A DNA stretch of 64,000 bases from Limnohabitans sp. 15K (lineage in GTDB: Bacteria > Pseudomonadota > Gammaproteobacteria > Burkholderiales > Burkholderiaceae_C), in contig NZ_NESM01000003.1 in the NCBI RefSeq assembly GCF_002778285.1, positions 1-64,000 of the forward strand. The letters run 5' to 3'. The notes under the pieces are model-generated. The model ran no database searches. It saw nothing but the letters and a program-made list of their open reading frames with translations, and was not told where the DNA came from. Of this stretch, positions 16,688 through 25,925 are shown piece by piece. Both the position numbers and the translations under genes were made by a program. Each line of letters begins with the position of its first letter. The first letter of the stretch is position 1.

Positions 16688-17356
16688 ATGAGCACCTCAC
16701 TTCAGCACCTCTTTGACAACAACCGTGAATGGGCCTCGCGCATGGTGCGCGAGAACCCGGCGTATTTTTCACGCCTGGCCAACCAGCAAACGCCCAAGTA
16801 CTTGTGGATTGGTTGTTCAGACAGCCGAGTGCCTGCCAACCAGATCACCGGTTTGGACCCCGGCGAGGTGTTTGTTCACCGCAACGTGGCCAACGTGGTG
16901 GTGCACTCCGACTTGAACGCCCTGTCGGTCATTCAATACGCGGTTGACGCGCTGAAGGTCGAGCACATCATGGTCGTGGGCCACTACGGCTGCGGCGGTG
17001 TGCTCGCGGCCACGCGCGGCACCCGCGTGGGCCTGGCCGACAACTGGCTGCGCCATGTGCAAGACGTGCGTTTGCGCCACCGCCAACGCCTGAACCATTT
17101 GCCTCAGGCCGAGCTTGAGTCGGTCATGTGCGAGATGAACGTGATCGAGCAGGTCGGCAACGTGGCTTTGTCCAACGTCATGCAAGACGCCTGGAGCCGA
17201 GGCCAAAAAGTCACTGTGCACGGATGGGTGTACGGCCTGGACGACGGCTTGGTCAAAGACTTGGGCGTGACCATGAGCGGCGCCCACGAAGTGGTGGACG
17301 TGTTCCGCAACGCATTCAAACGCTACCCCCGTGGGGGCGTTCTTCCTCCCGTCTGA
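16688..17356 (+). CDS. can: Beta-carbonic anhydrase
   Basis: A 222-residue zinc enzyme that interconverts CO2 and bicarbonate. Ligands are visible: Cys43 and Asp45 in IGCSDSRV, His99 and Cys102 in GHYGCGGV. Length and sequence fit the E. coli Can type. It sits inside the catabolic operon, between isovaleryl-CoA dehydrogenase and a thiolase. Methylcrotonyl-CoA carboxylase, encoded further on, consumes bicarbonate, so a supply role is a reasonable inference. Confidence 0.93.
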   Translation: MSTSLQHLFDNNREWASRMVRENPAYFSRLANQQTPKYLWIGCSDSRVPANQITGLDPGEVFVHRNVANVVVHSDLNALSVIQYAVDALKVEHIMVVGHYGCGGVLAATRGTRVGLADNWLRHVQDVRLRHRQRLNHLPQAELESVMCEMNVIEQVGNVALSNVMQDAWSRGQKVTVHGWVYGLDDGLVKDLGVTMSGAHEVVDVFRNAFKRYPRGGVLPPV

Positions 17357-17400
17357 GCCTTGGGGCTGGCGGGTTCTATTTCATGCCATTGGAGAAAACC

Positions 17401-18582
17401 ATGTCCGACCCCATCGTCATCGTCAGCGCTGCCCGCACCCCCATGGGCAGTTTTCAAGGCGACTTTTCCTCACTGGCCGCCCACGACCTGGGCGGCGTCG
17501 CCATCAAGGCCGCTGTCGAGCGCGCAGGTATCAGCTCTGAACTCGTCACCGAAGTGCTGTTTGGCAACTGCCTGATGGCAGGCCAAGGCCAGGCGCCAGC
17601 GCGCCAAGCGGGATTCAAAGGCGGTTTGCCCAAGAGCGCAGGCGCGGTCACCTTGTCCAAGATGTGCGGCTCGGGCATGCGTGCGGCCATGTTCGCACAC
17701 GACATGCTGGTCGCTGGCACGCACGACGTGCTGGTGGCCGGGGGCATGGAGAGCATGACCAATGCGCCTTACCTCATGCTCAAGGGCCGTGGCGGTTACC
17801 GCATGGGCCACGACAAAATTTACGACCACATGATGCTCGACGGCCTGGAAGACGCCTACGAAGCCGGTCGCAGCATGGGCACCTTTGGCGAAGATTGCGC
17901 CGCCAAATACAGCTTCACCCGTGCTGAGCAAGACCACTTTGCCACCACCAGCGTGCAGCGCGCCAAGGCCGCCACCGAGTTGGGTGCATTTGCTGCGGAG
18001 ATCACGCCTGTGGCGGTGAAAGACCGCAGCGGCGAACGTGTGGTCTCCATCGACGAAGGCCCCGGCAAAGTCAAACTCGACAAGATCACTTCATTGAAGC
18101 CCGCCTTCAAGAAAGACGGCACCATCACCGCTGCCAGCAGCTCGTCCATCAACGACGGCGCAGCCGCCATGGTGCTGATGCGCGAAAGCACCGCCGCCAA
18201 GCTCGGTTGCAAGCCCCTGGCCCGCATCGTGAGCCACGCCACCCACGCGCAAGAGCCCGAGTGGTTTGCTACTGCCCCCGTGGGCGCTACGCAAAAAGCC
18301 TTGGCCAAAGCGGGTTGGAAGGTCGAAGACGTCGACCTGTGGGAAGTTAACGAAGCCTTTGCTGTGGTGCCTATGGCGCTCATGAAAGAGTTGAACGTGT
18401 CGCACGACAAGGTCAACGTCAACGGTGGCGCGTGTGCCTTGGGTCACCCCATCGGCGCATCCGGCGCCCGCATCATGGTCACATTGATCCACGCGCTCAA
18501 GGCGCGCGGCCTCAAAAAGGGCCTAGCCACGTTGTGCATTGGCGGCGGCGAAGGCACGGCCGTGGCGTTGGAACTGGTCTAA
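17401..18582 (+). CDS. Acetyl-CoA C-acetyltransferase (thiolase)
   Basis: A 393-residue thiolase with Cys89 in KMCGSGM, the NEAFAVVP block, His in GGACALGHPIGASGARI and the second catalytic Cys in LATLCIGGGEG. It would cleave the acetoacetyl-CoA made by the end of leucine breakdown into two acetyl-CoA, or act in related branches. The ATG at 17401 has GGAGA at a good distance. A REP-like palindrome follows the stop codon and may reduce read-through or protect the message. Confidence 0.92.
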   Translation: MSDPIVIVSAARTPMGSFQGDFSSLAAHDLGGVAIKAAVERAGISSELVTEVLFGNCLMAGQGQAPARQAGFKGGLPKSAGAVTLSKMCGSGMRAAMFAHDMLVAGTHDVLVAGGMESMTNAPYLMLKGRGGYRMGHDKIYDHMMLDGLEDAYEAGRSMGTFGEDCAAKYSFTRAEQDHFATTSVQRAKAATELGAFAAEITPVAVKDRSGERVVSIDEGPGKVKLDKITSLKPAFKKDGTITAASSSSINDGAAAMVLMRESTAAKLGCKPLARIVSHATHAQEPEWFATAPVGATQKALAKAGWKVEDVDLWEVNEAFAVVPMALMKELNVSHDKVNVNGGACALGHPIGASGARIMVTLIHALKARGLKKGLATLCIGGGEGTAVALELV

Positions 18583-18590
18583 ACATCTTT

Positions 18591-18655
18591 TGTAGGAGCC
18601 GCGCCCTCGCGGCGATGAATCTCCGGAACATTCGCGACGAGGGCGTCGCTCCTAC
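18591..18655. repeat. REP/BIME palindromic element
   Basis: TGTAGGAGC at the left and GCTCCTACG at the right bracket two GC-rich inner hairpins (GCCCTCGCGGCG, CGCGACGAGGGCG). The same head and tail sequences recur at 35216, 41689, 41793 and 42437-42577, beside a REP-associated transposase gene. Confidence 0.85.
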
Positions 18656-18670
18656 GCAAAACACAACACC

Positions 18671-19348
18671 ATGCAGACCGTTCTCCTCATCGGCGCATCC
18701 CGCGGCATCGGTCATGAGCTGGCTCGCCAGTACCTGGCCGATGGCTGGCGCGTGATCGCCACCGCCCGCTCGGACGAAGGGTTGGCAAACCTCAAGGCCT
18801 TGGGCGCACAAACCTTGCGCCTGGATGTGGCCAACCCGGCCAGCAATTCGGGGCTGTCTTGGCAGCTTGACGGCGAAAAAATCGACCTGGCCATTTACGT
18901 GGCGGGCGCGATGGACCGGGCCAGTGCCAGCACGCCACCGACCCGCGACAGCTTTGACGCCGTCATGCACACCAACGTGATGGGCGCGATGCAGGTCATC
19001 CCGCAAATCGTGCCCATGGTGCAAGAAACGCAAGGTGTCATCGCCTGCATCAGCTCGGTCATGGGCAGCATGCAAGAGACCACCAGCGGCAACGCTGCGC
19101 TTTACCGCGTGAGCAAGGCCGCCCTCAATATGGTGGTGCGCTGCACACAGGCCGAGCAACCTGATATGACGGTGCTGGCCATCCACCCCGGCTGGGTGCA
19201 GACCGACATGGGTGGCGAACAAGCGCCCCTCACTCCCGAGCAAAGCGCAAGCAGCCTGCGCAAGACCCTGAGCCAAGTGCTTGAACAACGCGACCCGGCA
19301 CACCGAGGCGCATTTTTGAACCACGACGGCCAGAGCCTGCCGTGGTGA
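18671..19348 (+). CDS. SDR-family oxidoreductase
   Basis: A 225-residue short-chain dehydrogenase. The cofactor loop is LLIGASRGIGHELA (Gly-x3-Gly-x-Gly), followed by a C-terminal half with SSVMGSMQ and the catalytic YRVSK. The C-terminal PGWVQTDMGG is usual for SDRs of the C-factor/CsgA-like group. Lys and Arg near residues 33-35 of the second strand suggest NADP(H). Its substrate is not clear. It lies in the liu operon between the REP element and an acyl-CoA dehydrogenase. Confidence 0.85.
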   Translation: MQTVLLIGASRGIGHELARQYLADGWRVIATARSDEGLANLKALGAQTLRLDVANPASNSGLSWQLDGEKIDLAIYVAGAMDRASASTPPTRDSFDAVMHTNVMGAMQVIPQIVPMVQETQGVIACISSVMGSMQETTSGNAALYRVSKAALNMVVRCTQAEQPDMTVLAIHPGWVQTDMGGEQAPLTPEQSASSLRKTLSQVLEQRDPAHRGAFLNHDGQSLPW

Positions 19349-19368
19349 TCCGATAAAGAAAGACAGAC

Positions 19369-20496
19369 ATGCTGCTGACCCCCGACCAGGAAATGATTCG
19401 CGACGCCGTGCGCGACTTTGCCCAGCGCGAACTGTGGCCCCATGCCGCCGAGTGGGACAAAAAACACCACTTTCCCAAAGACGTGCACAAGGGCCTGGCC
19501 GAATTGGGTGCGTATGGCATTTGTGTGCCCGAAAAACTGGGCGGCGCGGGCCTGGATTATGTGACGCTCGCACTGGTGCTCGAAGAGATCGCAGCCGGTG
19601 ACGGCGGTACTAGCACCGTGATCAGCGTGACCAACTGCCCCGTGAATGCCATCTTGATGATGTACGGCAATGCCGCGCAAAAAGCGCAGTGGCTCACGCC
19701 GTTGGCCCAAGGGCAGATGCTCGGCGCGTTCTGCCTGACCGAGCCGCATGTGGGTTCGGACGCATCGGCCTTGCGCACTACGGCTGTGAAAGACGGCGAC
19801 GGTTACGTGATCAACGGCGTGAAGCAGTTCATCACCAGCGGCCAAAACGGCGACGTGGCCATCGTGATCGCGGTGACCGACAAAGGCGCGGGCAAAAAAG
19901 GCCTGAGCGCCTTCATCGTGCCCACCTGCACGCCCGGCTACACGGTTGCGCGCTTGGAAGACAAGTTGGGCCAACACAGCAGCGACACCGCACAAATCAA
20001 CTTTGACAACTGCCGTGTCCCCGCCGAGAACCTGATCGGCCAGGAAGGCGAGGGCTACAAAATTGCCCTGTCGTCTTTGGAGGGTGGGCGCATTGGCATC
20101 GCCGCGCAAAGTCTGGGCATGGCCCGCAGTGCGCTCGATGTGGCCATCGACTACGCCAAGCAACGCGAGAGTTTCGGCACTGCCATCTTCAACCACCAGG
20201 CGGTGGGTTTCCGCTTGGCCGACTGCGCCACTCAGCTCGAAGCGGCGCGCCAACTGATTTGGCACGCCGCCAGCCTGCGCGACGCCGGTCGCCCTTGCCT
20301 CAAAGAAGCCGCCATGGCCAAGCTGTTCGCCAGCGAAGCCGCTGAAAAGGTGTGCTCAGCCGCTATCCAGACCTTGGGAGGCTATGGTTATGTGAGTGAC
20401 TTCCCGGTCGAGCGCATTTACCGTGATGTGCGCGTCTGCCAGATTTATGAAGGCACGAGCGATGTGCAAAAAATCATCATCCAGCGGGCGCTTTGA
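19369..20496 (+). CDS. Acyl-CoA dehydrogenase (second in operon)
   Basis: A 375-residue FAD enzyme. CLTEPHVGSDASALRTTA (about 123-140) and the C-terminal GGYGYVSDFPVERIYRDVRVCQIYEGTSDVQ block identify the family; the Glu in the last block (YEGTS) is the base of short-chain/branched dehydrogenases, unlike Glu248 of the isovaleryl enzyme. It probably serves a related short or branched acyl-CoA, for example 2-methylbutyryl or butyryl. It is followed immediately (no gap) by the YchJ-like gene. Confidence 0.9.
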   Translation: MLLTPDQEMIRDAVRDFAQRELWPHAAEWDKKHHFPKDVHKGLAELGAYGICVPEKLGGAGLDYVTLALVLEEIAAGDGGTSTVISVTNCPVNAILMMYGNAAQKAQWLTPLAQGQMLGAFCLTEPHVGSDASALRTTAVKDGDGYVINGVKQFITSGQNGDVAIVIAVTDKGAGKKGLSAFIVPTCTPGYTVARLEDKLGQHSSDTAQINFDNCRVPAENLIGQEGEGYKIALSSLEGGRIGIAAQSLGMARSALDVAIDYAKQRESFGTAIFNHQAVGFRLADCATQLEAARQLIWHAASLRDAGRPCLKEAAMAKLFASEAAEKVCSAAIQTLGGYGYVSDFPVERIYRDVRVCQIYEGTSDVQKIIIQRAL

Positions 20497-20892
20497 ATGG
20501 TGTTGAATGCACCTTGCCCCTGCGGCCGAATCTCCGCCAAAGGTCAAGCATTGAGCTTGGGTGCTTGCTGCGGCCCTTACCACGCAGGTCAGTCGGTACT
20601 CGATGCCGAAAGCCTCATGCGATCGCGCTACAGCGCTTTTGTGCGCGGTGATGTGCCTTACTTGCTGGCCACCTGGCACACCAGCCAGCGCCCTGCCGAG
20701 CTGACGCTCGAAGACGGTGCCAAATGGCTGGGTCTTCAAATCAAGCAGCACCGCATGACGGGCCCAGACAGCGCCGAGGTGGAATTTGTCGCCCGATTTC
20801 GCGTGAACGGCAAGGCCATCCGGCAGCATGAACGCAGCCGCTTTGTGCGCGAAGACGGGCGTTGGTTTTATGTGGATGGTGACGTGCTTTGA
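20497..20892 (+). CDS. YchJ-family SEC-C protein (UPF0225)
   Basis: A 131-residue protein. The N-terminus carries the SEC-C-like metal site CPCGRISAKG...CCGPYH, then SLMRSRYSAFVRGD and an NTF2-like fold ending in RFVREDGRWFYVDGD. YchJ proteins are widespread and of unknown function. The ATG follows the stop codon of the acyl-CoA dehydrogenase with no gap, so the two are translationally coupled. Confidence 0.88.
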   Translation: MVLNAPCPCGRISAKGQALSLGACCGPYHAGQSVLDAESLMRSRYSAFVRGDVPYLLATWHTSQRPAELTLEDGAKWLGLQIKQHRMTGPDSAEVEFVARFRVNGKAIRQHERSRFVREDGRWFYVDGDVL

Positions 20893-20922
20893 TTGGTTTT
20901 TTGGCCCTTTATGATCTTCCGT

Positions 20923-21576
20923 ATGAACTTTGAAGCCATTTTGTTTGATTGCGACGGCGTCCTGGTGGACAGCGAAGCCATCACCTGCGGCGTGCTGCGC
21001 GACATGTTTGAAGCGCAGGGTTGGCGCATGACGCTGGCCGAGTGCATGCAGCGCTTTGTCGGTCACACCGTCAAAAGCCAGCGCAGCGTCATTGAGGCGC
21101 ACACAGGTCAACCGCTGACCGACGAATGGTTGGCCGATTTCTATGCATTGCGCAACGAACGACTGACACAAAGCATCACCGCCATCGAAGGCGTGCACGA
21201 GGCTGTGGCGCATTTGCACGAGCACTGCCAAGGCCGCATCGCTGTGGCTTCGGGTGCCGATCGTCTCAAGATCGAAATGATGCTCAAGCAAGTGGGTTTG
21301 CTGTCTTTTTTTGAAGGCCGCATTTTCAGTGGCCATGAAATGCCGCGCAGCAAGCCGTATCCGGACGTTTATTTGGCCGCTGCTGCGCATCTGCAAATTG
21401 ACCCGGCAAGGTGCCTGGTCGTCGAAGACACCACCGTGGGCATCACGGCTGGCGTGGCTGCTGGCGCCACCGTATGGGCTTACGCACCTGGCTCGACCCC
21501 TCGTCAGCCCCTGTTGGATGCGGGTGCCAGCCAGTCATTCCAGCACATGGATGAATTGCGACTGATCAAGCCTTAG
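20923..21576 (+). CDS. HAD-family hydrolase (beta-phosphoglucomutase-like)
   Basis: A 217-residue HAD phosphatase with motif [12 protein letters not shown] (8-18), a helical cap, motif II VASGAD, the Lys in [16 protein letters not shown] and motif [15 protein letters not shown]. This layout is that of small sugar phosphatases or phosphoglycolate phosphatase-like enzymes. In-frame ATGs occur at 20911 and 20923; the latter begins right at the first strand. No obvious tie to leucine breakdown can be seen. Confidence 0.83.
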   Translation: MNFEAILFDCDGVLVDSEAITCGVLRDMFEAQGWRMTLAECMQRFVGHTVKSQRSVIEAHTGQPLTDEWLADFYALRNERLTQSITAIEGVHEAVAHLHEHCQGRIAVASGADRLKIEMMLKQVGLLSFFEGRIFSGHEMPRSKPYPDVYLAAAAHLQIDPARCLVVEDTTVGITAGVAAGATVWAYAPGSTPRQPLLDAGASQSFQHMDELRLIKP

Positions 21577-21598
21577 GCATTTATTTGGAAGACTCTCC

Positions 21599-23206
21599 AT
21601 GACCACTTTGCAATCTCAACTGAACCCGCGTTCGGCCGACTTTCAAGCCAATGCCGCTGCCATGCGCGGCTTGGTGGATGACCTGCGCGCCCACCTGGAG
21701 CGCGTGGCTTTGGGTGGCGGCGATGCGCCTCGCGCCAAGCACACCGCCCGGGGCAAGCTGCTGCCGCGTGACCGTGTGCAAATGCTGCTCGACCCCGGCA
21801 CACCTTTTTTGGAAGTCGCGCCGCTGGCTGCCCTCAACATGTACAACAACGACGCGCCCAGCTCGGGCGTGATCGTGGGCATTGGCCGCGTGAGCGGGGT
21901 GGACTGCATGATCGTGTGCAACGACGCCACGGTGAAGGGCGGCACTTACTACCCGATGACGGTGAAAAAGCATTTGCGTGCGCAAGAGATCGCGCAGCAA
22001 AACCACCTGCCCTGCATTTATCTGGTGGACTCGGGCGGTGCCAACTTACCCAACCAAGACGAAGTCTTTCCCGACCGCGACCACTTTGGCCGCATCTTCT
22101 TCAACCAGGCCAACATGAGTGCGTTGGGCATCGCGCAGATTGCGGTGGTCATGGGCTCTTGCACGGCGGGCGGCGCGTACGTGCCCGCCATGAGCGACGA
22201 GACCATCATCGTCAAAAACCAGGGCACCATCTTTTTGGGAGGCCCGCCGCTGGTCAAAGCCGCTACGGGTGAGGTGGTGAGCGCCGAAGATTTGGGCGGT
22301 GGCGATGTGCACACACGCTTGAGTGGCGTGGCCGACCACTTGGCACAAAACGATGTGCATGCGCTCGCGCTGGCTCGTCAGGCTGTGAAAAACCTCAACG
22401 CCCAGAAGCAGCCCAACATCGCCACACACGCGCCCGTGCCGCCGAAGTTTGATGCGCAAGAGTTGTATGGTGTGATCCCCACCGACACACGCAAGCCCTT
22501 TGATGTGCGCGAAATCATCGCCCGCATCGTCGACAGCTCCGAGTTCGATGAATTCAAATCGCGCTTTGGCACCACCTTGATCTGCGGCTTCGCCCGCATC
22601 GAGGGCATGCCGGTGGGCATCATCGCCAACAACGGCATTTTGTTCAGCGAGTCGGCGTTGAAGGGCGCGCACTTCATCGAGCTGTGCTGCCAGCGCAAGA
22701 TCCCGCTGGTCTTCTTGCAGAACATTACTGGCTTCATGGTCGGGCGCAAATACGAAAACGAGGGCATCGCCCGCAACGGCGCGAAGATGGTCACGGCCGT
22801 GGCGACTGCCGCCGTGCCCAAGTTCACCATCATCATTGGCGGCAGTTTTGGCGCGGGCAACTACGGCATGTGCGGCCGCGCTTACAGTCCCCGCTTTTTG
22901 TGGATGTGGCCCAACGCCCGCATCAGTGTCATGGGCGGCGAGCAAGCGGCCAGCGTCTTGGCCACCGTCAAGCGCGATGGCATCGAAGGCAAGGGCGGCC
23001 AGTGGAGCATGGAGGAAGAAGAGGCCTTCAAGGCTCCGATCAAGCAGCAATACGAGGACCAGGGCCACCCCTACTACGCCACCGCCCGCATCTGGGACGA
23101 CGGCATCATCGACCCGGCCGACACCCGCCGCGTGCTGGCTTTGGGTTTGAGCGCCTCGCTCAATGCCCCGATTCCCGAGACGAAATTTGGACTTTTCCGC
23201 ATGTGA
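21599..23206 (+). CDS. liuB: Methylcrotonyl-CoA carboxylase, carboxyltransferase subunit
   Basis: 535 residues with the acyl-CoA and carboxybiotin carboxyltransferase halves. [25 protein letters not shown] near the start, [34 protein letters not shown] and [26 protein letters not shown] are signatures of the methylcrotonyl-CoA enzyme. It transfers CO2 from biotin on LiuD to 3-methylcrotonyl-CoA. GGAAGA precedes the ATG. Its stop codon is the first base of the vapBC palindrome, so the toxin-antitoxin unit lies directly against it. Confidence 0.95.
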   Translation: MTTLQSQLNPRSADFQANAAAMRGLVDDLRAHLERVALGGGDAPRAKHTARGKLLPRDRVQMLLDPGTPFLEVAPLAALNMYNNDAPSSGVIVGIGRVSGVDCMIVCNDATVKGGTYYPMTVKKHLRAQEIAQQNHLPCIYLVDSGGANLPNQDEVFPDRDHFGRIFFNQANMSALGIAQIAVVMGSCTAGGAYVPAMSDETIIVKNQGTIFLGGPPLVKAATGEVVSAEDLGGGDVHTRLSGVADHLAQNDVHALALARQAVKNLNAQKQPNIATHAPVPPKFDAQELYGVIPTDTRKPFDVREIIARIVDSSEFDEFKSRFGTTLICGFARIEGMPVGIIANNGILFSESALKGAHFIELCCQRKIPLVFLQNITGFMVGRKYENEGIARNGAKMVTAVATAAVPKFTIIIGGSFGAGNYGMCGRAYSPRFLWMWPNARISVMGGEQAASVLATVKRDGIEGKGGQWSMEEEEAFKAPIKQQYEDQGHPYYATARIWDDGIIDPADTRRVLALGLSASLNAPIPETKFGLFRM

Positions 23207-23235
23207 TGTGTATGATTTTGTAAAATCATACACAT
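23206..23235. promoter_or_regulatory. 30-bp perfect palindrome upstream of vapB (autoregulatory operator)
   Basis: ATGTGTATGATTTT (23206-23219), a GT spacer, and its exact complement AAAATCATACACAT (23222-23235). The AT-rich site starts at the last base of the liuB stop codon and ends 15 bases before the vapB ATG. VapB or the VapBC complex usually binds such sites to repress its own operon. Confidence 0.8.
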
Positions 23236-23250
23236 TCAGGAGGGTTGCAA

Positions 23251-23571
23251 ATGCGCACCAACATCGTGATCGACGACAAGCTTATGGCCGACGTCATGGC
23301 TTCGGGTGATTTCAAGTCCAAGAAAGAAGCCGTGGAAGAGGGCTTGCGGCTGCTCAAGCGCAAGAAGGTCTATGCGGCGTTGTTGGCTGCGCGCGGCACT
23401 TTGTTTTGGGACGACTCCGATGAAGCTTGGGCCAAGGCGCGCGAAGAGAGTCATCTGGCAGAAACAGCTGAAGAACCAGCTGCTCCTTATATGGTCAAAC
23501 CTGCTGTGAAGGATGTCAAGACTCGTCCAGTCAAAGGCCCTCAGAGGCGTTCAAAAGGCAAGTCAGAATGA
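23251..23571 (+). CDS. vapB: VapB-type antitoxin
   Basis: A 106-residue protein. The N-terminal half (MRTNIVIDDKLMADVMASGDFKSKKEAVEEGLRLLKRK) is a ribbon-helix-helix/VapB_2 DNA-binding domain. The rest is a flexible Ala/Lys-rich tail that would neutralise the toxin; at 106 residues it is longer than common VapB proteins (about 70-85). AGGAGG lies seven bases before the ATG at 23251. It overlaps vapC by 4 bases. Confidence 0.85.
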   Translation: MRTNIVIDDKLMADVMASGDFKSKKEAVEEGLRLLKRKKVYAALLAARGTLFWDDSDEAWAKAREESHLAETAEEPAAPYMVKPAVKDVKTRPVKGPQRRSKGKSE

Positions 23572-23975
23572 TTCTGTTGGACTCCAGTGTGCTCATTGAT
23601 CACTTCAGGGGCACCATCAATTCACAAACACAGCAGTTCACCCGATGGCTTAGTGGGGACGATGGGTACCCTGATATGGGTGTGGCTGACCTGGTCGTGT
23701 TTGAGGTCGTGCGGGGCTTTCCAACCGCCAAGGCGCAGGCTAAGGCGCGTGATTTGCTACTGGCGATGGAAGTCGTGGAGATTGGCGGTCTTGAGAACGC
23801 CTTGTTCGCGGCGTCTCTTTATCAACGGCTGCGCCAATCAGGCCGCACCGTGCGCAGCCCCATCGACGTGCTCCTGGCAAGTTACTGCATCACCCACGGT
23901 CACACGCTGCTGCACCGCGACGCTGACTTTGAATCCCTCAAAACCCTCGTAGGCCTGGACACCTGGCCACATTGA
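23568..23975 (+). CDS. vapC: VapC-type PIN-domain ribonuclease toxin
   Basis: A 135-residue PIN domain with the acidic residues of the active site: Asp5 in ILLDSSVLIDHF, Glu in DLVVFEVVRGF, and Asp in SPIDVLLASYCITHGHTLLHRDADFE. VapC toxins are Mg-dependent endonucleases that often cut initiator tRNA or rRNA. It starts within the vapB stop codon. The liuC start lies five bases after its stop, so the pair has not broken operon spacing. Confidence 0.9.
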   Translation: MILLDSSVLIDHFRGTINSQTQQFTRWLSGDDGYPDMGVADLVVFEVVRGFPTAKAQAKARDLLLAMEVVEIGGLENALFAASLYQRLRQSGRTVRSPIDVLLASYCITHGHTLLHRDADFESLKTLVGLDTWPH

Positions 23976-23979
23976 CAAG

Positions 23980-24759
23980 ATGAGCACTCTGGAATTTTCA
24001 ACCCAAAGCGGCGTGCACAGCATAACGCTCTCGCGCCCCGATGTGCGCAATGCCTTCAACGACGAAGTCATCGCCGAGCTGAAAAACGCTTTTCTGGCGG
24101 TGGCGCAAGACGCGGCTGTGCGCTGCGTCGTGTTGGCCGCCGAGGGGCCCGCCTTTTGCGCCGGTGCCGACCTGAACTGGATGCGCCGGATGGCCGACTA
24201 CAGCCGCGATCAAAACCTGGCCGATGCGGGCGAGCTGGCCGCCATGCTGCGCGCCATTTACGAATGCCCCCAGCCGACCATCGCCCGCGTGCAGGGCGAC
24301 GTGTATGCCGGCGGCATGGGCCTGGTGGCAGCCTGCGACATGGCGGTGAGCGTGGATACAGCGAACTATTGCCTGAGCGAAGTCAAGTTGGGCCTGATCC
24401 CCGCCACCATCAGCCCCTATGTGATCCGCGCGATGGGCGCGCGTGCGGCGCACCGCTACTTTTTGACGGCCGAGCGCTTTGGCGCGGCCGAGGCCCACCG
24501 CATCGGCCTGGTGCACGAGGTGGTGAGCGCCGATGCACTCGACGCCAAAGTGGTCGAGCTGACACAAGCGCTGGTGAATGCCAGCCCCAACGCCGTGCGC
24601 GCTTGCAAAAAGCTGGTGCAAGACGTGGCCGAACGCGAAATCAACGACGCACTGGTAGCGCAAACGGTGGCGGGCATCGCCGACATCCGTGCCAGCAGTG
24701 AAGGCAAAGAGGGCGTGCAGTCCTTCTTGCAAAAACGCAAACCAAATTGGCTGCTATGA
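23980..24759 (+). CDS. liuC: Methylglutaconyl-CoA hydratase (enoyl-CoA hydratase family)
   Basis: A 259-residue crotonase. The oxyanion-hole segments are AFCAGADLNWMRRM (about 57-70) and VQGDVYAGGMGLVAACD (about 106-122), and SEVKLGLIPATISPYV follows. The NWM motif with 'LIPATISPYVI' is typical of 3-methylglutaconyl-CoA hydratases. It would hydrate 3-methylglutaconyl-CoA to HMG-CoA. Its stop overlaps the next start (ATGA). Confidence 0.9.
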   Translation: MSTLEFSTQSGVHSITLSRPDVRNAFNDEVIAELKNAFLAVAQDAAVRCVVLAAEGPAFCAGADLNWMRRMADYSRDQNLADAGELAAMLRAIYECPQPTIARVQGDVYAGGMGLVAACDMAVSVDTANYCLSEVKLGLIPATISPYVIRAMGARAAHRYFLTAERFGAAEAHRIGLVHEVVSADALDAKVVELTQALVNASPNAVRACKKLVQDVAEREINDALVAQTVAGIADIRASSEGKEGVQSFLQKRKPNWLL

Positions 24760-25925
24760 AACTGGCCCAATGGTTCCGAGCATGCTTGGGGTTCCTGATG
24801 GTTTCAGGCTGCTTGGCCGTGTTCGCGCAAACACCCGAAGAGCCCGCCCTTGCTAAAGATTTGAACGAAGAAGTTCACCGCATCGAAGTCACGGTGAAGG
24901 ATTTGTACAACCGCACAGAAACCCGAAAAATTCCCCTAACCGTTTTCAAACCCAACGGCGAGGGCCCTTTCCCCTTGGTGGTCTTGAACCATGGCCGAGC
25001 GGGCAGTCCAGACAAGCGAGCGCAGCCGCTGCGTTTTCGTTACGAGCAGCAAGCCCGTTATTTGGTGAACAAAGGCTTTGTGGTCATCGTGCCCACGCGT
25101 GTAGGTTATGGCGAAGCTTTTGGAGACTTTGACCCCGAAACCAATGGGAGTTGTTCTTCGCCGCAAATTGAACCCATGAGCATGGCGGCTTCTGAACAGG
25201 TTTTGGCTGCCCACAGTTTTGCAAAGAATCTGAAATTTGTGGATACATCCCGTTGGTGGGTCATGGGCCAGTCGGTGGGCGGCTTGACCACCGTGGCGAC
25301 GGTTTGGCGCAACCCTCCCGGTTTGCAAGGCGGCATCAACTTTGCCGGTGGCACGGGGGGCGACCCTGTGGCACGTCCGGGGCAGTCTTGTGGCGTGACT
25401 CAAATCGCTCGCCTGTGGAAAAACAAAGCCAAAGAGGCCCAAGCCGACATGCTCTGGCTGTATTGGGAAAACGATTTGTTTTGGGGCGCTCAAGCTCCAC
25501 GCGATTGGCACCAAGCCTGGACGGAGGGCGGTGGTCGTGCGCAATTTCAGCAATTGCCCGCCTTTGGCAAAGATGGGCATTCTGGATTCACCAGTGACAT
25601 GGACCACTGGGTGCCTTTGGTTGATGCTTACTTGGCCAAATCGGGTTACACGCAATCCGCCTTGCCACCCGTTCCCGACGCCAGCGGCTTTGCCGACGTG
25701 TCGGACTTGGGCAAAGTCCCGATCAGTGCCGATAACGTTCAAAAACTTTACACACGATTTTTGAGCAGCCCAGCGCCGCGTGCCTTCGCCATTGGGCCGA
25801 ATGGCGCTGCAGGTTTTGCTTATGGCGATTGGGCGATCGGCCGCGCATTGGGTTTTTGCCAGGCCCGACGCGGTGCCCCATGCAAGTTGTATGCAGTTGA
25901 CCAACAAGTGGTCTGGAGAAATTGA
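24756..25925 (+). CDS. Exported alpha/beta hydrolase (possible lipoprotein)
   Basis: 389 residues. The N-terminus is a signal sequence with a lipobox-like VSGC (Cys19), though VFA-Q offers a standard cleavage site. The hydrolase domain has FPLVVLNHGRAGSPDKR (oxyanion strand), the nucleophile elbow GQSVGG and His in DGHSGF near 280. A C-terminal extension of about 90 residues follows. It overlaps liuC and liuD by a few bases at each end, so it is firmly in the operon, yet it is predicted to lie outside the cytoplasm. Function unknown; release of an acyl substrate from an ester is one option. Confidence 0.8.
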   Translation: MKLAQWFRACLGFLMVSGCLAVFAQTPEEPALAKDLNEEVHRIEVTVKDLYNRTETRKIPLTVFKPNGEGPFPLVVLNHGRAGSPDKRAQPLRFRYEQQARYLVNKGFVVIVPTRVGYGEAFGDFDPETNGSCSSPQIEPMSMAASEQVLAAHSFAKNLKFVDTSRWWVMGQSVGGLTTVATVWRNPPGLQGGINFAGGTGGDPVARPGQSCGVTQIARLWKNKAKEAQADMLWLYWENDLFWGAQAPRDWHQAWTEGGGRAQFQQLPAFGKDGHSGFTSDMDHWVPLVDAYLAKSGYTQSALPPVPDASGFADVSDLGKVPISADNVQKLYTRFLSSPAPRAFAIGPNGAAGFAYGDWAIGRALGFCQARRGAPCKLYAVDQQVVWRN

